Counted from the first letter of the stretch, positions 1 to 5,704 are shown. The stretch: 5,704 nucleotides of DNA from Verrucomicrobia bacterium TMED56 (GCA_002167265.1 NHDJ01000135.1:7490-13193), one strand, 5' to 3'. Translations and numbers: made by a program. The notes: generated by a model from the sequence alone, not told the origin.

Positions 1-1083
1 GATATTGAGTTTAGCAAAACATTAAATGTGCCAACTGAAAAGTCTCTTATTGAAACAAATGCTACTGTTGGTAATTCAGTTCGAAATTTAGATGATCAGG
101 TGGGAGGCTTGAGAAAAAGTTACGATAAGGTTTCAGGTACGCTAAACTTAAATGAAGAAGAATTTTTGCCCGATTCCAAGATGGAAAAGAAATTGATTTC
201 CAACAGCTTGGGCATAAAAACTAAAATTGTTAATCCAGGGGATTTAGGTGCTAAATCTAATTCTGATAAGACATTGTTGGAAGCTTTTGCTGCTGAAGAT
301 AAAAAGTTAATTATGGGAATCGCCGATAAAAGAAATAGTTTAATTGAAAATAAAGAGGCAGACATTTTGGACAAAAATGGTCAAGAAATGAGCAACATAT
401 CAAACTCAAGCACTTCCATTGGAATGAGGAATTCATCACGCAGTGTATCTGGTTCTATAAGTAATGAAAAATTAGAGGTTGTCCTCTTCCCTTCCAAAGA
501 TTCTAACAAAAATAAATCACCAGATTTTTTAAACCTAGGGATTAATGGAAAGAAACAAAAAGAAATCGATAATCTGACTACTGAGCCTTTACAAATTGGC
601 TTTTCTGATTTCGAAAAAAGTGCTGTTGGATCAATTGAATCGAGTAAATTGCAAGTTTCCCTTAATCAATTGGAGGCGGGGAATTCTGCAGATTCAGAAA
701 AATCTTTTGAATCTCAAGTTAGTTTTGTTGAGACCCAACTATCACCTGTTGAAGTTAAAACTGTGACAAATGAAAAGCAGATAATTTTAAATGAATCAAT
801 TTTAGATAAAAGCAAAGTTTCAAACTTGGACCCTGAAAAAATCTCGATTAATGATTTTAGAGATCAAAGAAACTATGGAAACATTCGTAATTTTGTAGGT
901 ATTAATTCTGGGGCAGATAAAAACGATCTTAATCCGAGGAAAGAGCGTGAATACCAAAAGCTTAGAGACTGGAAAGCAGGCAGCCGTGATCAGAATCGTA
1001 CAGCTGATTCAAGCGAAATTCAATCCAAGCAGTTTAATAAGGCTGTTGAATGGATTAAGCAGAAAGGAAGGTTGAGAAATTAG
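1..1083 (+). CDS. Unknown hydrophilic, probably disordered protein (3' part only)
   Basis: The reading frame is open from base 1, so this is the C-terminal 360 residues of a longer protein. A GTG at 28 could serve as a start, but nothing favours it: there is no Shine-Dalgarno sequence and the frame continues upstream. I recognise no family. The visible part is rich in Ser, Asn, Lys, Glu and Asp, has no hydrophobic stretch long enough to span a membrane, and contains no His and no Cys. Its only two Trp are near the end, in the segments RDWKAGSRDQNR and AVEWIKQKGRLRN. This basic, more ordered-looking tail (about the last 60 residues) is the likeliest conserved part. The composition suggests a mostly disordered linker or a secreted or surface-associated protein, which is inference. 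Base composition is distinctly AT-rich: the 60-base rows at 301, 541 and 781 contain 16, 19 and 14 G+C. It is followed after 8 bases by a small lipoprotein gene on the same strand, so the two may be co-transcribed. Confidence 0.75.
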   Translation, partial: DIEFSKTLNVPTEKSLIETNATVGNSVRNLDDQVGGLRKSYDKVSGTLNLNEEEFLPDSKMEKKLISNSLGIKTKIVNPGDLGAKSNSDKTLLEAFAAEDKKLIMGIADKRNSLIENKEADILDKNGQEMSNISNSSTSIGMRNSSRSVSGSISNEKLEVVLFPSKDSNKNKSPDFLNLGINGKKQKEIDNLTTEPLQIGFSDFEKSAVGSIESSKLQVSLNQLEAGNSADSEKSFESQVSFVETQLSPVEVKTVTNEKQIILNESILDKSKVSNLDPEKISINDFRDQRNYGNIRNFVGINSGADKNDLNPRKEREYQKLRDWKAGSRDQNRTADSSEIQSKQFNKAVEWIKQKGRLRN

Positions 1084-1091
1084 TTGGCATC

Positions 1092-1232
1092 ATGAAAATG
1101 CAGGTTAACAGGTGTTATCTTTGGACATCTATGCTTTTCTTATTACTCTTAACTTTGGTGCAGTTGTCCTCATGTATCATGGATATTACACCGATTTGGA
1201 ACTCCTTTTCAGATAAGGTCAAGAACCCTTAG
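1092..1232 (+). CDS. Small putative lipoprotein (46 aa)
   Basis: ATG at 1092 to TAG at 1230-1232. The N-terminus (MKMQVNRCYLW) is positively charged. A hydrophobic core follows at residues 13-24 (SMLFLLLLTLVQ), then the lipobox L25-S26-S27-C28, which fits the consensus for signal peptidase II. The predicted mature peptide is only 19 residues, starting at Cys28 and ending DKVKNP. Ile rather than Asp at position +2 would, by the E. coli sorting rule, favour the outer membrane. The size is like that of entericidin-type mini-lipoproteins, but I see no sequence similarity to them. The start is 8 bases after the preceding stop. A purine-rich AAGGAAGG at 1064-1071 is about 20 bases from the ATG, too far for a normal ribosome binding site, so translational coupling to the upstream gene is plausible. 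The last 4 bases overlap the stop of the convergent DUF481 gene. Function unknown; that it is a real gene rests on the signal sequence and lipobox. Confidence 0.6.
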   Translation: MKMQVNRCYLWTSMLFLLLLTLVQLSSCIMDITPIWNSFSDKVKNP

Positions 1233-2269
1233 TTGAAATCATAAACCAATCGTAGGTAATACTTTAGATCTAATTCCTCTTTATCGGTAACTGGGGTAGA
1301 GTTATATGTGCCCTCTAGACCGGAACGAATCTTCCACTCTCTTTTTTTATTTAAGGGCATTACCAATGCAGTATCTTTACGAAACAAAAAGTTCGAAAAG
1401 TCATCAATATTTGGGATAAAGGAGAGTTCACTTTCAAGAGATAAAAAATCTTTTAGTTTTTGGGAGTACTCGAGTCCAAGATCCAAGGCTGGCTCGCTTA
1501 AATTTTTAACGGAGTCTGAACCGAGTTCTTCAAACCGAAATGCGGCACCTCCTCTGACTGAGGCTTTATAGTTTTGTTCTTCAATCCAGGAATATTTTAA
1601 ACCAAGTGCCGCAGTTGCACGAAGATCGACTTCTTCCAAACGGTCATTTTCCAGATCAGTTTTAGCGTACCAGGAAAGTTCTTCAAAGAAACGTGAATCA
1701 TAGTCGATACCAAACTTGGTTTCGTCCACAATAGTTAAGTCCTTCTTAGTTGAATTTACATAAGAAAGATAAAAATCATATCCTCTCATCTTATTCCCAA
1801 AGCTGCTATCCAAACGTATCCCTAATCCAAAACTATCAGTGTTCCCAGAAGCCCCAGTAAGATCGAATCCTAAAGCGTGCTTCCATTTCATTTGCATCGC
1901 AATGGCATTTTTTTGTGCTGAGGAAATCTGCGGATCAGAAGTACTTGCGTCCCAAAGGTGCTTGATTTCAGAAAAGGCGAACGACTGCTCACTGTTTCGA
2001 ATGGTCAGAAGATTTTGTTCCGCACCCTCAATAAAGCCATCAAAAGTTCGATTATCCTCGAGTCTTAAAGATATTTCCCGATCGCTGCTTATTGAAGAGA
2101 TAGATGTGTATGGAATTACAATTTTACCGGCAAAAGAGGTGGAAATTGTTAGGTTACCATCAAACATACCTAAAATTGAACCATTAAGTATTGAGCCGTC
2201 CGTTATAACTACTTTATCTGCAAGCAACCAGAATGGGGAAAAAATGAAAAGTAAAAGTTTTGTACGCAT
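1229..2269 (-). CDS. DUF481-family outer-membrane beta-barrel protein
   Basis: 346 residues from ATG. Residues 1-17 form a signal peptide (R2 and K4, hydrophobic core, likely cleavage after A17 in WLLA-DKV). Residues 20-105 look like two copies of a small beta domain of about 40 residues, each with a pattern like G-x-I-x-G-x4-N-L-T-I, then a Phe and a closing Ile-rich strand (20-60 and 64-105). Such N-terminal domains occur in PVC-type DUF481 proteins. From about residue 129 to the end lies the barrel, with alternating hydrophobic and polar strands and the typical DUF481 G-N-T-D motif at 142-145. The last strand ends YDFN: the aromatic is penultimate, not terminal as in most outer-membrane proteins. 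Function is unknown; DUF481 proteins are described as salt-induced or porin-like outer-membrane proteins. It is the last gene of the minus-strand cluster, 15 bases after the HINT gene, with no clear Shine-Dalgarno sequence before its ATG. Its stop overlaps that of the convergent lipoprotein gene. Confidence 0.85.
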   Translation of the reverse strand: MRTKLLLFIFSPFWLLADKVVITDGSILNGSILGMFDGNLTISTSFAGKIVIPYTSISSISSDREISLRLEDNRTFDGFIEGAEQNLLTIRNSEQSFAFSEIKHLWDASTSDPQISSAQKNAIAMQMKWKHALGFDLTGASGNTDSFGLGIRLDSSFGNKMRGYDFYLSYVNSTKKDLTIVDETKFGIDYDSRFFEELSWYAKTDLENDRLEEVDLRATAALGLKYSWIEEQNYKASVRGGAAFRFEELGSDSVKNLSEPALDLGLEYSQKLKDFLSLESELSFIPNIDDFSNFLFRKDTALVMPLNKKREWKIRSGLEGTYNSTPVTDKEELDLKYYLRLVYDFN

Positions 2270-2284
2270 TTAGGTATATCTGCT

Positions 2285-2623
2285 TCAGCCTGGAGGCCAT
2301 ATAAGAGCTCTTCCTCCAAGAAGATGAATATGAAGGTGAGGGACTGACTCACCACCGTCCGATCCGTTGTTAATAACTATGCGGAATCCATGGTCTAAAT
2401 TTTGCTCATGGGCTACATTTTTTGCTGTGATCAATAAATGACCAAGGATTTCCAAATCAGATTGTTCGGCTTGACCCAATCGGGGAATTAATTTTTTAGG
2501 GATGATAAGAATGTGAATGGGTGCTTGTGGCTCAATATCATTGATTGCAATGCAGATTTCGTCTTCGAAAACAATATCTGCAGATATTTCACGGCTAATT
2601 ATCTTTTCAAAAATCGTGGGCAT
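2285..2623 (-). CDS. Histidine triad (HIT) protein, HINT subfamily
   Basis: 112 residues from the ATG at 2621-2623, the usual length of HINT proteins. HINT enzymes are small dimeric cytoplasmic hydrolases that cleave the P-N bond of nucleoside phosphoramidates such as AMP-lysine and aminoacyl adenylates. All the expected landmarks are present: the TIFEKIISREI start, the FEDE segment, the D-I-x-P-Q-A-P-x-H strand, IIPKK, the NNGSDGGESVPHLHIHLLGG active-site region with the triad His96-x-His98-x-His100, and the exact WPPG C-terminus found in HINT1. An in-frame TTG three codons upstream (2630-2632) would add only MQS and is less likely. The gene starts 11 bases after the holB stop without a visible Shine-Dalgarno sequence and is probably translated from the same message. 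The cellular substrate cannot be read from the sequence. Confidence 0.95.
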   Translation of the reverse strand: MPTIFEKIISREISADIVFEDEICIAINDIEPQAPIHILIIPKKLIPRLGQAEQSDLEILGHLLITAKNVAHEQNLDHGFRIVINNGSDGGESVPHLHIHLLGGRALIWPPG

Positions 2624-2634
2624 AGATTGCAATT

Positions 2635-3558
2635 CTATTTAGCTGACCAAATACGCAAGGAAGAAAGCAGGAAATCCTCAATTGCTGCCTCCTCTTTAAG
2701 GTTAACCTCAAGTAATCCGTTTATTCTCTCCAGTTGACTAATTATGCGGGAGAGTTTTTGCCCATTCCTGCCCAAATTCTGAATGATCTTGTTTTGATCA
2801 ATAACATATTCACGAGTATGTTGAGAAATTTCCTTTAGAATATTTGTCCGTATTCCTCGGCGTAAACCGCTTTCGTAGGCATCCCTCTCCTTATCTTCCA
2901 ATGGAACGGTCAAATTGCCTAAGGCATTTTTCGCTGAAGAGTCCGCAAAAGTTTTGATTAATGCACTAAGGCTTTCAATTAAACCATATGCCATGAAAAC
3001 TGGGCTTACCCGGTCTGCCTTAAGTTTTTCTCGATCAAGTAGAAGATTAATCCAGGCTTGATATTTTGAAAGCCAATCGCTCCATACTTCATTATCCTGC
3101 TTTTTTCCTTTTTTATCCAGCCTTACCATAATGCATCTACTTCTTAGGGTGGGAAGGATTGAGTATGGTCTCGTTGTGAGAAGAAAAAGGTAGGTGCCAC
3201 TTGGAGGTTCTTCCAAAGTTTTTAGAAATGCATTTGCAGCTTCCTTTTTCATTCTGTCAGTCTCATGAATGATTGCAACTTTCCTGCTTCCCTGGTGACC
3301 CGAGCGGTAAAGATCGCTGATTAACATACGCGTTTTTTCAACCGTTATGATTCTAGCCTTTCCTGATGGTCGCAAATGAAATAAGTCAGGATGAACTGAT
3401 GCATCATCTGACATTCCCAGAATTTTTCGATAAAGAATACAAACTGATTGCTCAAGAAATGGAATTTCATCACCACGGAAAATTAGTCCGTGATGTAAAC
3501 TGTCCGTCTCAAATCGCTGACCGAGTGATTCGATTCTTTCTTCAGCGAGAGCACTCAC
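2635..3558 (-). CDS. holB: DNA polymerase III delta prime subunit (clamp loader)
   Basis: 307 residues from a GTG; an in-frame stop two codons upstream makes this the first possible start, and the next ATG is at residue 49. Delta prime is the stator of the clamp loader that places the beta clamp on primed DNA. Diagnostic features are HHGLIFRG at 22-29, HPDLFHLRPSG at 56-66, the sensor-like KVAIIHETDRM at 93-103, the strongly conserved A-N-A-F-L-K-T-L-E-E-P-P at 108-119, and the SRC motif S140-R141-C142, whose Arg supplies an arginine finger to a neighbouring subunit. There is no P-loop (G29 is followed by DEIPFLE), so it should not bind ATP, as in E. coli delta prime. The four-Cys zinc module normally found just before the HPD segment is absent. 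The C-terminal third is a helical collar-type region. It lies 12 bases after tmk; tmk-holB adjacency is also seen in E. coli, which supports the call over DnaX (tau/gamma). No Shine-Dalgarno sequence is visible. Confidence 0.9.
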   Translation of the reverse strand: MSALAEERIESLGQRFETDSLHHGLIFRGDEIPFLEQSVCILYRKILGMSDDASVHPDLFHLRPSGKARIITVEKTRMLISDLYRSGHQGSRKVAIIHETDRMKKEAANAFLKTLEEPPSGTYLFLLTTRPYSILPTLRSRCIMVRLDKKGKKQDNEVWSDWLSKYQAWINLLLDREKLKADRVSPVFMAYGLIESLSALIKTFADSSAKNALGNLTVPLEDKERDAYESGLRRGIRTNILKEISQHTREYVIDQNKIIQNLGRNGQKLSRIISQLERINGLLEVNLKEEAAIEDFLLSSLRIWSAK

Positions 3559-3570
3559 GAATTACAGAGT

Positions 3571-4221
3571 TTAGTCTTCTGCGAAAAATCTGGAATGTAT
3601 TTCGTTCCAAATCATAATTTCAATATCATCAACCTCGCCCAATCCATCCACTACGAAAAATCGATCGGGTAAATTTCTTGCCAAATGCAAATACCCTTCT
3701 CTTACTTTTCCATAAAACTCGACATTTTCCTGTTCCATACGATCAGGCATGTCTGAAACACGATGTTTTATTCTATCAAGACCTACCTCTGCCGGAATAT
3801 CAAGTATGATAGTTAAATCAGGCACTACGTCTCCCACCGCAAAAGAATTGATCTGCGTTACTGGATCATCAGCAATTTGACGGGCAACTCCTTGGTAGAC
3901 AGTAGTCGAATCAAGGAAACGATCACAAAGAACAATTTTGCCATCTTTAATGGAAGGGAAAATCACTTCTCTTACGAGTTGTGCCCGACTAGCGGCAAAA
4001 AGTAGTAGTTCAGTTTCCGGGAAAATGCTTTTGGAAGAATCCGCATGCATTAGAAGGTGCCGGATATCTTCTCCGATAACAGTACCTCCCGGTTCGCGTG
4101 TAACGACGACATCTCTATGATCGATCTCTTCCAATCGGTCAGCAAGCCTGCGGATTTGAGTAGATTTTCCGCAACCTTCAGATCCCTCGAAAGAAATTAA
4201 AATACCAGTTTCGTGGCTCAT
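3571..4221 (-). CDS. tmk: Thymidylate kinase (dTMP kinase)
   Basis: 216 residues, a normal length for the family. It phosphorylates dTMP to dTDP with ATP in the cytoplasm, the last specific step towards dTTP. The P-loop is FEGSEGCGKST at 11-21, with Lys19 the ATP-binding lysine. TREPGGT at 41-47 and the segment ELLLFAASRAQ at 71-81 (Arg79) match the dTMP-binding region. The DRF variant of the DRY/DRF motif is at 100-102 (CDRFLDSTTVYQG). The LID region (about 150-163) contains R150, K152, R154 and R161. An arginine-containing LID with no Arg in the P-loop is the E. coli-like type II arrangement. The ATG is only 2 bases after the stop of the kinase gene upstream, with no visible Shine-Dalgarno sequence, so translation is probably coupled. 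holB follows directly. Confidence 0.97.
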   Translation of the reverse strand: MSHETGILISFEGSEGCGKSTQIRRLADRLEEIDHRDVVVTREPGGTVIGEDIRHLLMHADSSKSIFPETELLLFAASRAQLVREVIFPSIKDGKIVLCDRFLDSTTVYQGVARQIADDPVTQINSFAVGDVVPDLTIILDIPAEVGLDRIKHRVSDMPDRMEQENVEFYGKVREGYLHLARNLPDRFFVVDGLGEVDDIEIMIWNEIHSRFFAED

Positions 4222-4223
4222 GA

Positions 4224-5345
4224 TTATGATAAACTATCTTGTTGTTTTAGGAGTTCAATTACTTGGTTTGTAGTAGGGCTCTGGGCAGTTCTTACATAAT
4301 GACCTGAAGTGCATGTTGCCAATGCAATGCATGTCAACGGTGAGAAACCACTTAACCTTGCCGCACTAAAGCCTGCATTGAAGTGGTCACCTGCTCCGGT
4401 AGTTATTTTAGGATTTTCAGTAAAAGGTCCTTCCGTCCACCATGCTCCATCTTTAGTGCAGCAGGCAGCAGAATCGACAGGGTGAACCACTACGCAAGAG
4501 ATATCAAGTTTCCTGCGTATTTCAGTGGCCATCTTTTTTAAGGATTCTTCGTTTTTGTCGCCTTTCGATAGTCCCAAGGTCTCGCAAACTTGTAATGCTT
4601 CATTAAAGTTTAATCCTAATGTGGTTTCAGCATGAGCTTGAAATCGAGAGATGACTTGCAAAACTTCTAGGATGTCTTCTTTCGACCGTTTCGCAGGATC
4701 AGTCAGGTCAAAAAAGAACGAACGCGTATCCCTGGGAGGGAGATTTGGTAGCACTCGATCTGCTAACTCCATTAAAATTGAGGTCATCTTTGGAATCATC
4801 GTCCAATTAACGATCGAAACTAAATCGCATTTAGAAAGCATATCAAGGAACGGACCTTCACCCGCAGCTTGTATGATTTGGCTGTAGTCAATGCCTTCGA
4901 GGCTAACCATGTTTCCAAACATTAATTTTCCATCCTTGAATTCAAGGGCGGTAGTGATTCCAGGTTCGGTAAGAGAGATAGCACCAGTTTTTTGGGCAAA
5001 ATCTTCAAAAACTGGATGTATGGATGGATATCCCAACGCTCCAACATATTTTACATTTAACCCTAAAGAAAGAAGGGCATTTGCCATGATTGGGCCATTG
5101 CCACCTAGTTTTTCAAAGCGGGGAAATAGTTCAAGGTTTGCACTTTTACCCGCTGCAGCAGAAATTCTAGTTCCCATGTCGGCGATAGTTTCAACCGCGT
5201 CAAATTGTTTTCCCATTCCGTGACGTTTGTCTACGGGCGTCACGATCTTGTCGACAAATCCGTCTAGACCAACCAATGATTGCTTTCCGCTTGTTTGAAA
5301 GGACTTTTCTTGAATTTCTTTAAGTACTTTTTCTGAAGTGCGCAT
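4224..5345 (-). CDS. PfkB-family (ribokinase-like) sugar kinase
   Basis: 373 residues from the ATG at 5343-5345. The family transfers the ATP gamma-phosphate to a hydroxyl of a sugar or nucleoside. The N-terminal substrate region has G-L-D-G-F-V-D at 26-32 and the first PfkB signature G-G-N-G-P-I-M-A-N-A at 81-90. The second signature T-T-G-A-G-D-H-F-N-A-G-F is at 315-326, with Asp320 as the probable catalytic base and G317-G319 forming the anion hole. It is longer than typical ribokinases (about 300-330 aa), mainly because of an extra segment of roughly 20 residues between GLDGFVD and the GGN signature. The substrate cannot be deduced. A TTG at 5385-5387 would add 14 residues (NCTRGETFLGILG before the ATG Met), which fit the fold less naturally; neither start has a good Shine-Dalgarno sequence. 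It is the first gene of the minus-strand cluster, 2 bases before tmk. Confidence 0.88.
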   Translation of the reverse strand: MRTSEKVLKEIQEKSFQTSGKQSLVGLDGFVDKIVTPVDKRHGMGKQFDAVETIADMGTRISAAAGKSANLELFPRFEKLGGNGPIMANALLSLGLNVKYVGALGYPSIHPVFEDFAQKTGAISLTEPGITTALEFKDGKLMFGNMVSLEGIDYSQIIQAAGEGPFLDMLSKCDLVSIVNWTMIPKMTSILMELADRVLPNLPPRDTRSFFFDLTDPAKRSKEDILEVLQVISRFQAHAETTLGLNFNEALQVCETLGLSKGDKNEESLKKMATEIRRKLDISCVVVHPVDSAACCTKDGAWWTEGPFTENPKITTGAGDHFNAGFSAARLSGFSPLTCIALATCTSGHYVRTAQSPTTNQVIELLKQQDSLS

Positions 5346-5428
5346 TCCAAGGATGCCTAGAAATGTTTCGCCTCGGGTGCAATTCAATTCGAGTTTAACT
5401 TCTCTAGAAATTAAAATAAATTTTGTTG

Positions 5429-5457
5429 ATTTTCATTTCGGAAAGCTAGAGTGTAAA
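5429..5457 (-). promoter_or_regulatory. Candidate sigma-70-type promoter for the minus-strand operon
   Basis: Read on the minus strand, TTTACA (5457-5452, 5 of 6 to the -35 consensus) is separated by exactly 17 bases from GAAAAT (5434-5429, 4 of 6 to the -10 consensus). Transcription would begin near 5422, leaving a leader of about 77 bases to the chosen ATG of the kinase gene. The region is AT-rich, so a chance match is quite possible. No other pair in this intergenic region looked better on this strand. Confidence 0.3.
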
Positions 5458-5470
5458 TGTTATTAACTAA

Positions 5471-5484
5471 CCTTTGGGAAAGGA
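5471..5484 (+). promoter_or_regulatory. Ribosome binding site inside a small inverted repeat
   Basis: The Shine-Dalgarno-like AAAGGA at 5479-5484 lies 6 bases before the ATG at 5491 and decides that start over the in-frame ATGs at 5506 and 5515. The same bases form the right arm of a perfect 5-bp inverted repeat, CCTTT-GGG-AAAGG (5471-5483), which in RNA could fold into a short stem with a 3-base loop covering the site. The ribosome binding site is well supported; the regulatory role of the hairpin is speculative. Confidence 0.55.
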
Positions 5485-5490
5485 TATACA

Positions 5491-5704
5491 ATGGGAATTT
5501 ACTGGATGGAAACGATGGCAACGATTAAGATAATCGATTATTTCGCTGATTCAAACTTTGCAGGGAAAGTCGTAATTTTTGTTTTGGTGTTTTTGAATTG
5601 TACTGCCATTGCTCTGATGTGGTCCAAGTTTCAGGAAATTAAGCGGGCGATTCGCAATAATTCTCGCGATGAGAAACGGATAAACAATCTTCCTTCAATT
5701 TTTG
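5491..5704 (+). CDS. Probable MotA/TolQ/ExbB-type proton channel protein (5' part)
   Basis: The first 71 residues of a gene that runs off the right edge. It begins MGIYWMETMATIKIIDYFAD, followed by S21-N22-F23-A24-G25-K26, one hydrophobic segment at about 26-44, and then a basic, polar stretch (WSKFQEIKRAIRNN). This arrangement, with a short amphipathic start, an SNFxGK-like lead-in, a first transmembrane helix and then K/R-rich cytoplasmic residues, resembles the N-terminus of ExbB/TolQ proteins. Those form the proton-conducting inner-membrane pentamer that powers TonB-dependent import or the Tol system. The conserved second and third helices lie outside the window, so this is family resemblance only. 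If right, exbD/tolR and tonB/tolA genes would be expected downstream. The start is supported by AAAGGA 6 bases upstream. Confidence 0.55.
   Translation, partial: MGIYWMETMATIKIIDYFADSNFAGKVVIFVLVFLNCTAIALMWSKFQEIKRAIRNNSRDEKRINNLPSIF

Larger units (their letters stand above)
1229..5345 (-). other. Probable five-gene operon: pfkB-like, tmk, holB, HINT, DUF481
   Basis: Five minus-strand genes follow each other with gaps of 2, 12, 11 and 15 bases and no room for internal promoters or terminators outside coding sequence. I see no hairpin followed by a T-run in any gap. Co-transcription is inferred from spacing alone. An internal promoter within the HINT coding region driving the DUF481 gene cannot be excluded, since an outer-membrane protein is an unusual partner for replication genes. 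Confidence 0.65.
5346..5490. other. Divergent intergenic region
   Basis: This 145-base AT-rich stretch separates the minus-strand operon from the plus-strand ExbB/TolQ-like gene and must hold promoters for both. The minus-strand candidate is listed separately. For the plus strand I see only weak material: TATTAA at 5461-5466 with an upstream TG (extended -10 style), but no -35 at a proper distance. No RNA gene, riboswitch or operator with clear symmetry was recognised apart from the small hairpin at 5471-5483. Confidence 0.6.

Noticed and set aside
28..30. GTG as the true start of the left-hand gene
   Set aside because: The same frame is open back to base 1 and there is no ribosome binding site before 28, so the gene more likely begins outside the window.
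1839..2273. Plus-strand open frame of 144 codons opposite the DUF481 gene
   Set aside because: It lies fully within a well-supported gene on the other strand and encodes a protein with no plausible domain or signal.
2630..2632. TTG as the start of the HINT gene
   Set aside because: The ATG three codons later gives the canonical HINT N-terminus; TTG adds only three residues and has no better leader.
4891..5223. Plus-strand open frame of 110 codons opposite the sugar kinase gene
   Set aside because: It is a mirror of the kinase coding frame, with no ribosome binding site and no recognisable domain.
5385..5387. TTG as the start of the PfkB-family gene
   Set aside because: It adds 14 residues with no obvious place in the fold and has no good Shine-Dalgarno sequence. 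The ATG at 5345 is the simpler choice, though not proven.
5426..5466. Plus-strand promoter TTGATT with TGTAAA or TATTAA as -10
   Set aside because: The spacings (20 bases or more) are outside the usual 16-18 and the -10 matches are poor, so I do not list it as a feature.

Overview
The window looks like a piece of a moderately AT-rich Gram-negative chromosome. Signs of an outer membrane are a DUF481-type beta-barrel protein and a small lipoprotein. The gene set (sugar kinase, thymidylate kinase, DNA polymerase III delta prime, HINT-type hydrolase, DUF481 porin-like protein, then a probable ExbB/TolQ-type protein) and the style of the proteins suggest a member of the Verrucomicrobiota/PVC group, perhaps Opitutae. 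That placement is a judgement from gene content and is only moderately secure. I see no RNA gene, mobile element, CRISPR array or recognisable phage gene.

Layout, left to right. Positions 1-1083 (+) hold the 3' end of a very hydrophilic, AT-rich gene of unknown function whose start lies outside the window. Eight bases later a 46-codon gene (1092-1232, +) encodes a small lipoprotein with a clear lipobox. It runs tail to tail into the next gene, and the two stop codons overlap by 4 bp. From 1229 to 5345 everything is on the minus strand and tightly packed. In transcription order it is a PfkB-family sugar kinase, tmk, holB, a HINT-type histidine triad protein and a DUF481 outer-membrane protein, with gaps of 2, 12, 11 and 15 bases, so it is very probably one operon. 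A 145-base divergent intergenic region follows. Last comes the 5' end of a plus-strand gene (5491 to the window edge) whose N-terminus resembles MotA/TolQ/ExbB proton-channel proteins.

The minus-strand cluster is mostly housekeeping. Thymidylate kinase makes dTDP for DNA synthesis, delta prime is part of the clamp loader, and the HINT protein is a nucleotide phosphoramidate hydrolase. The kinase and the outer-membrane protein are not obviously linked to them by function. The least explained part is the left end: the long protein without His or Cys, and the tiny lipoprotein after it. I found no convincing evidence of a new multi-gene system in this window; the findings are mostly local oddities.
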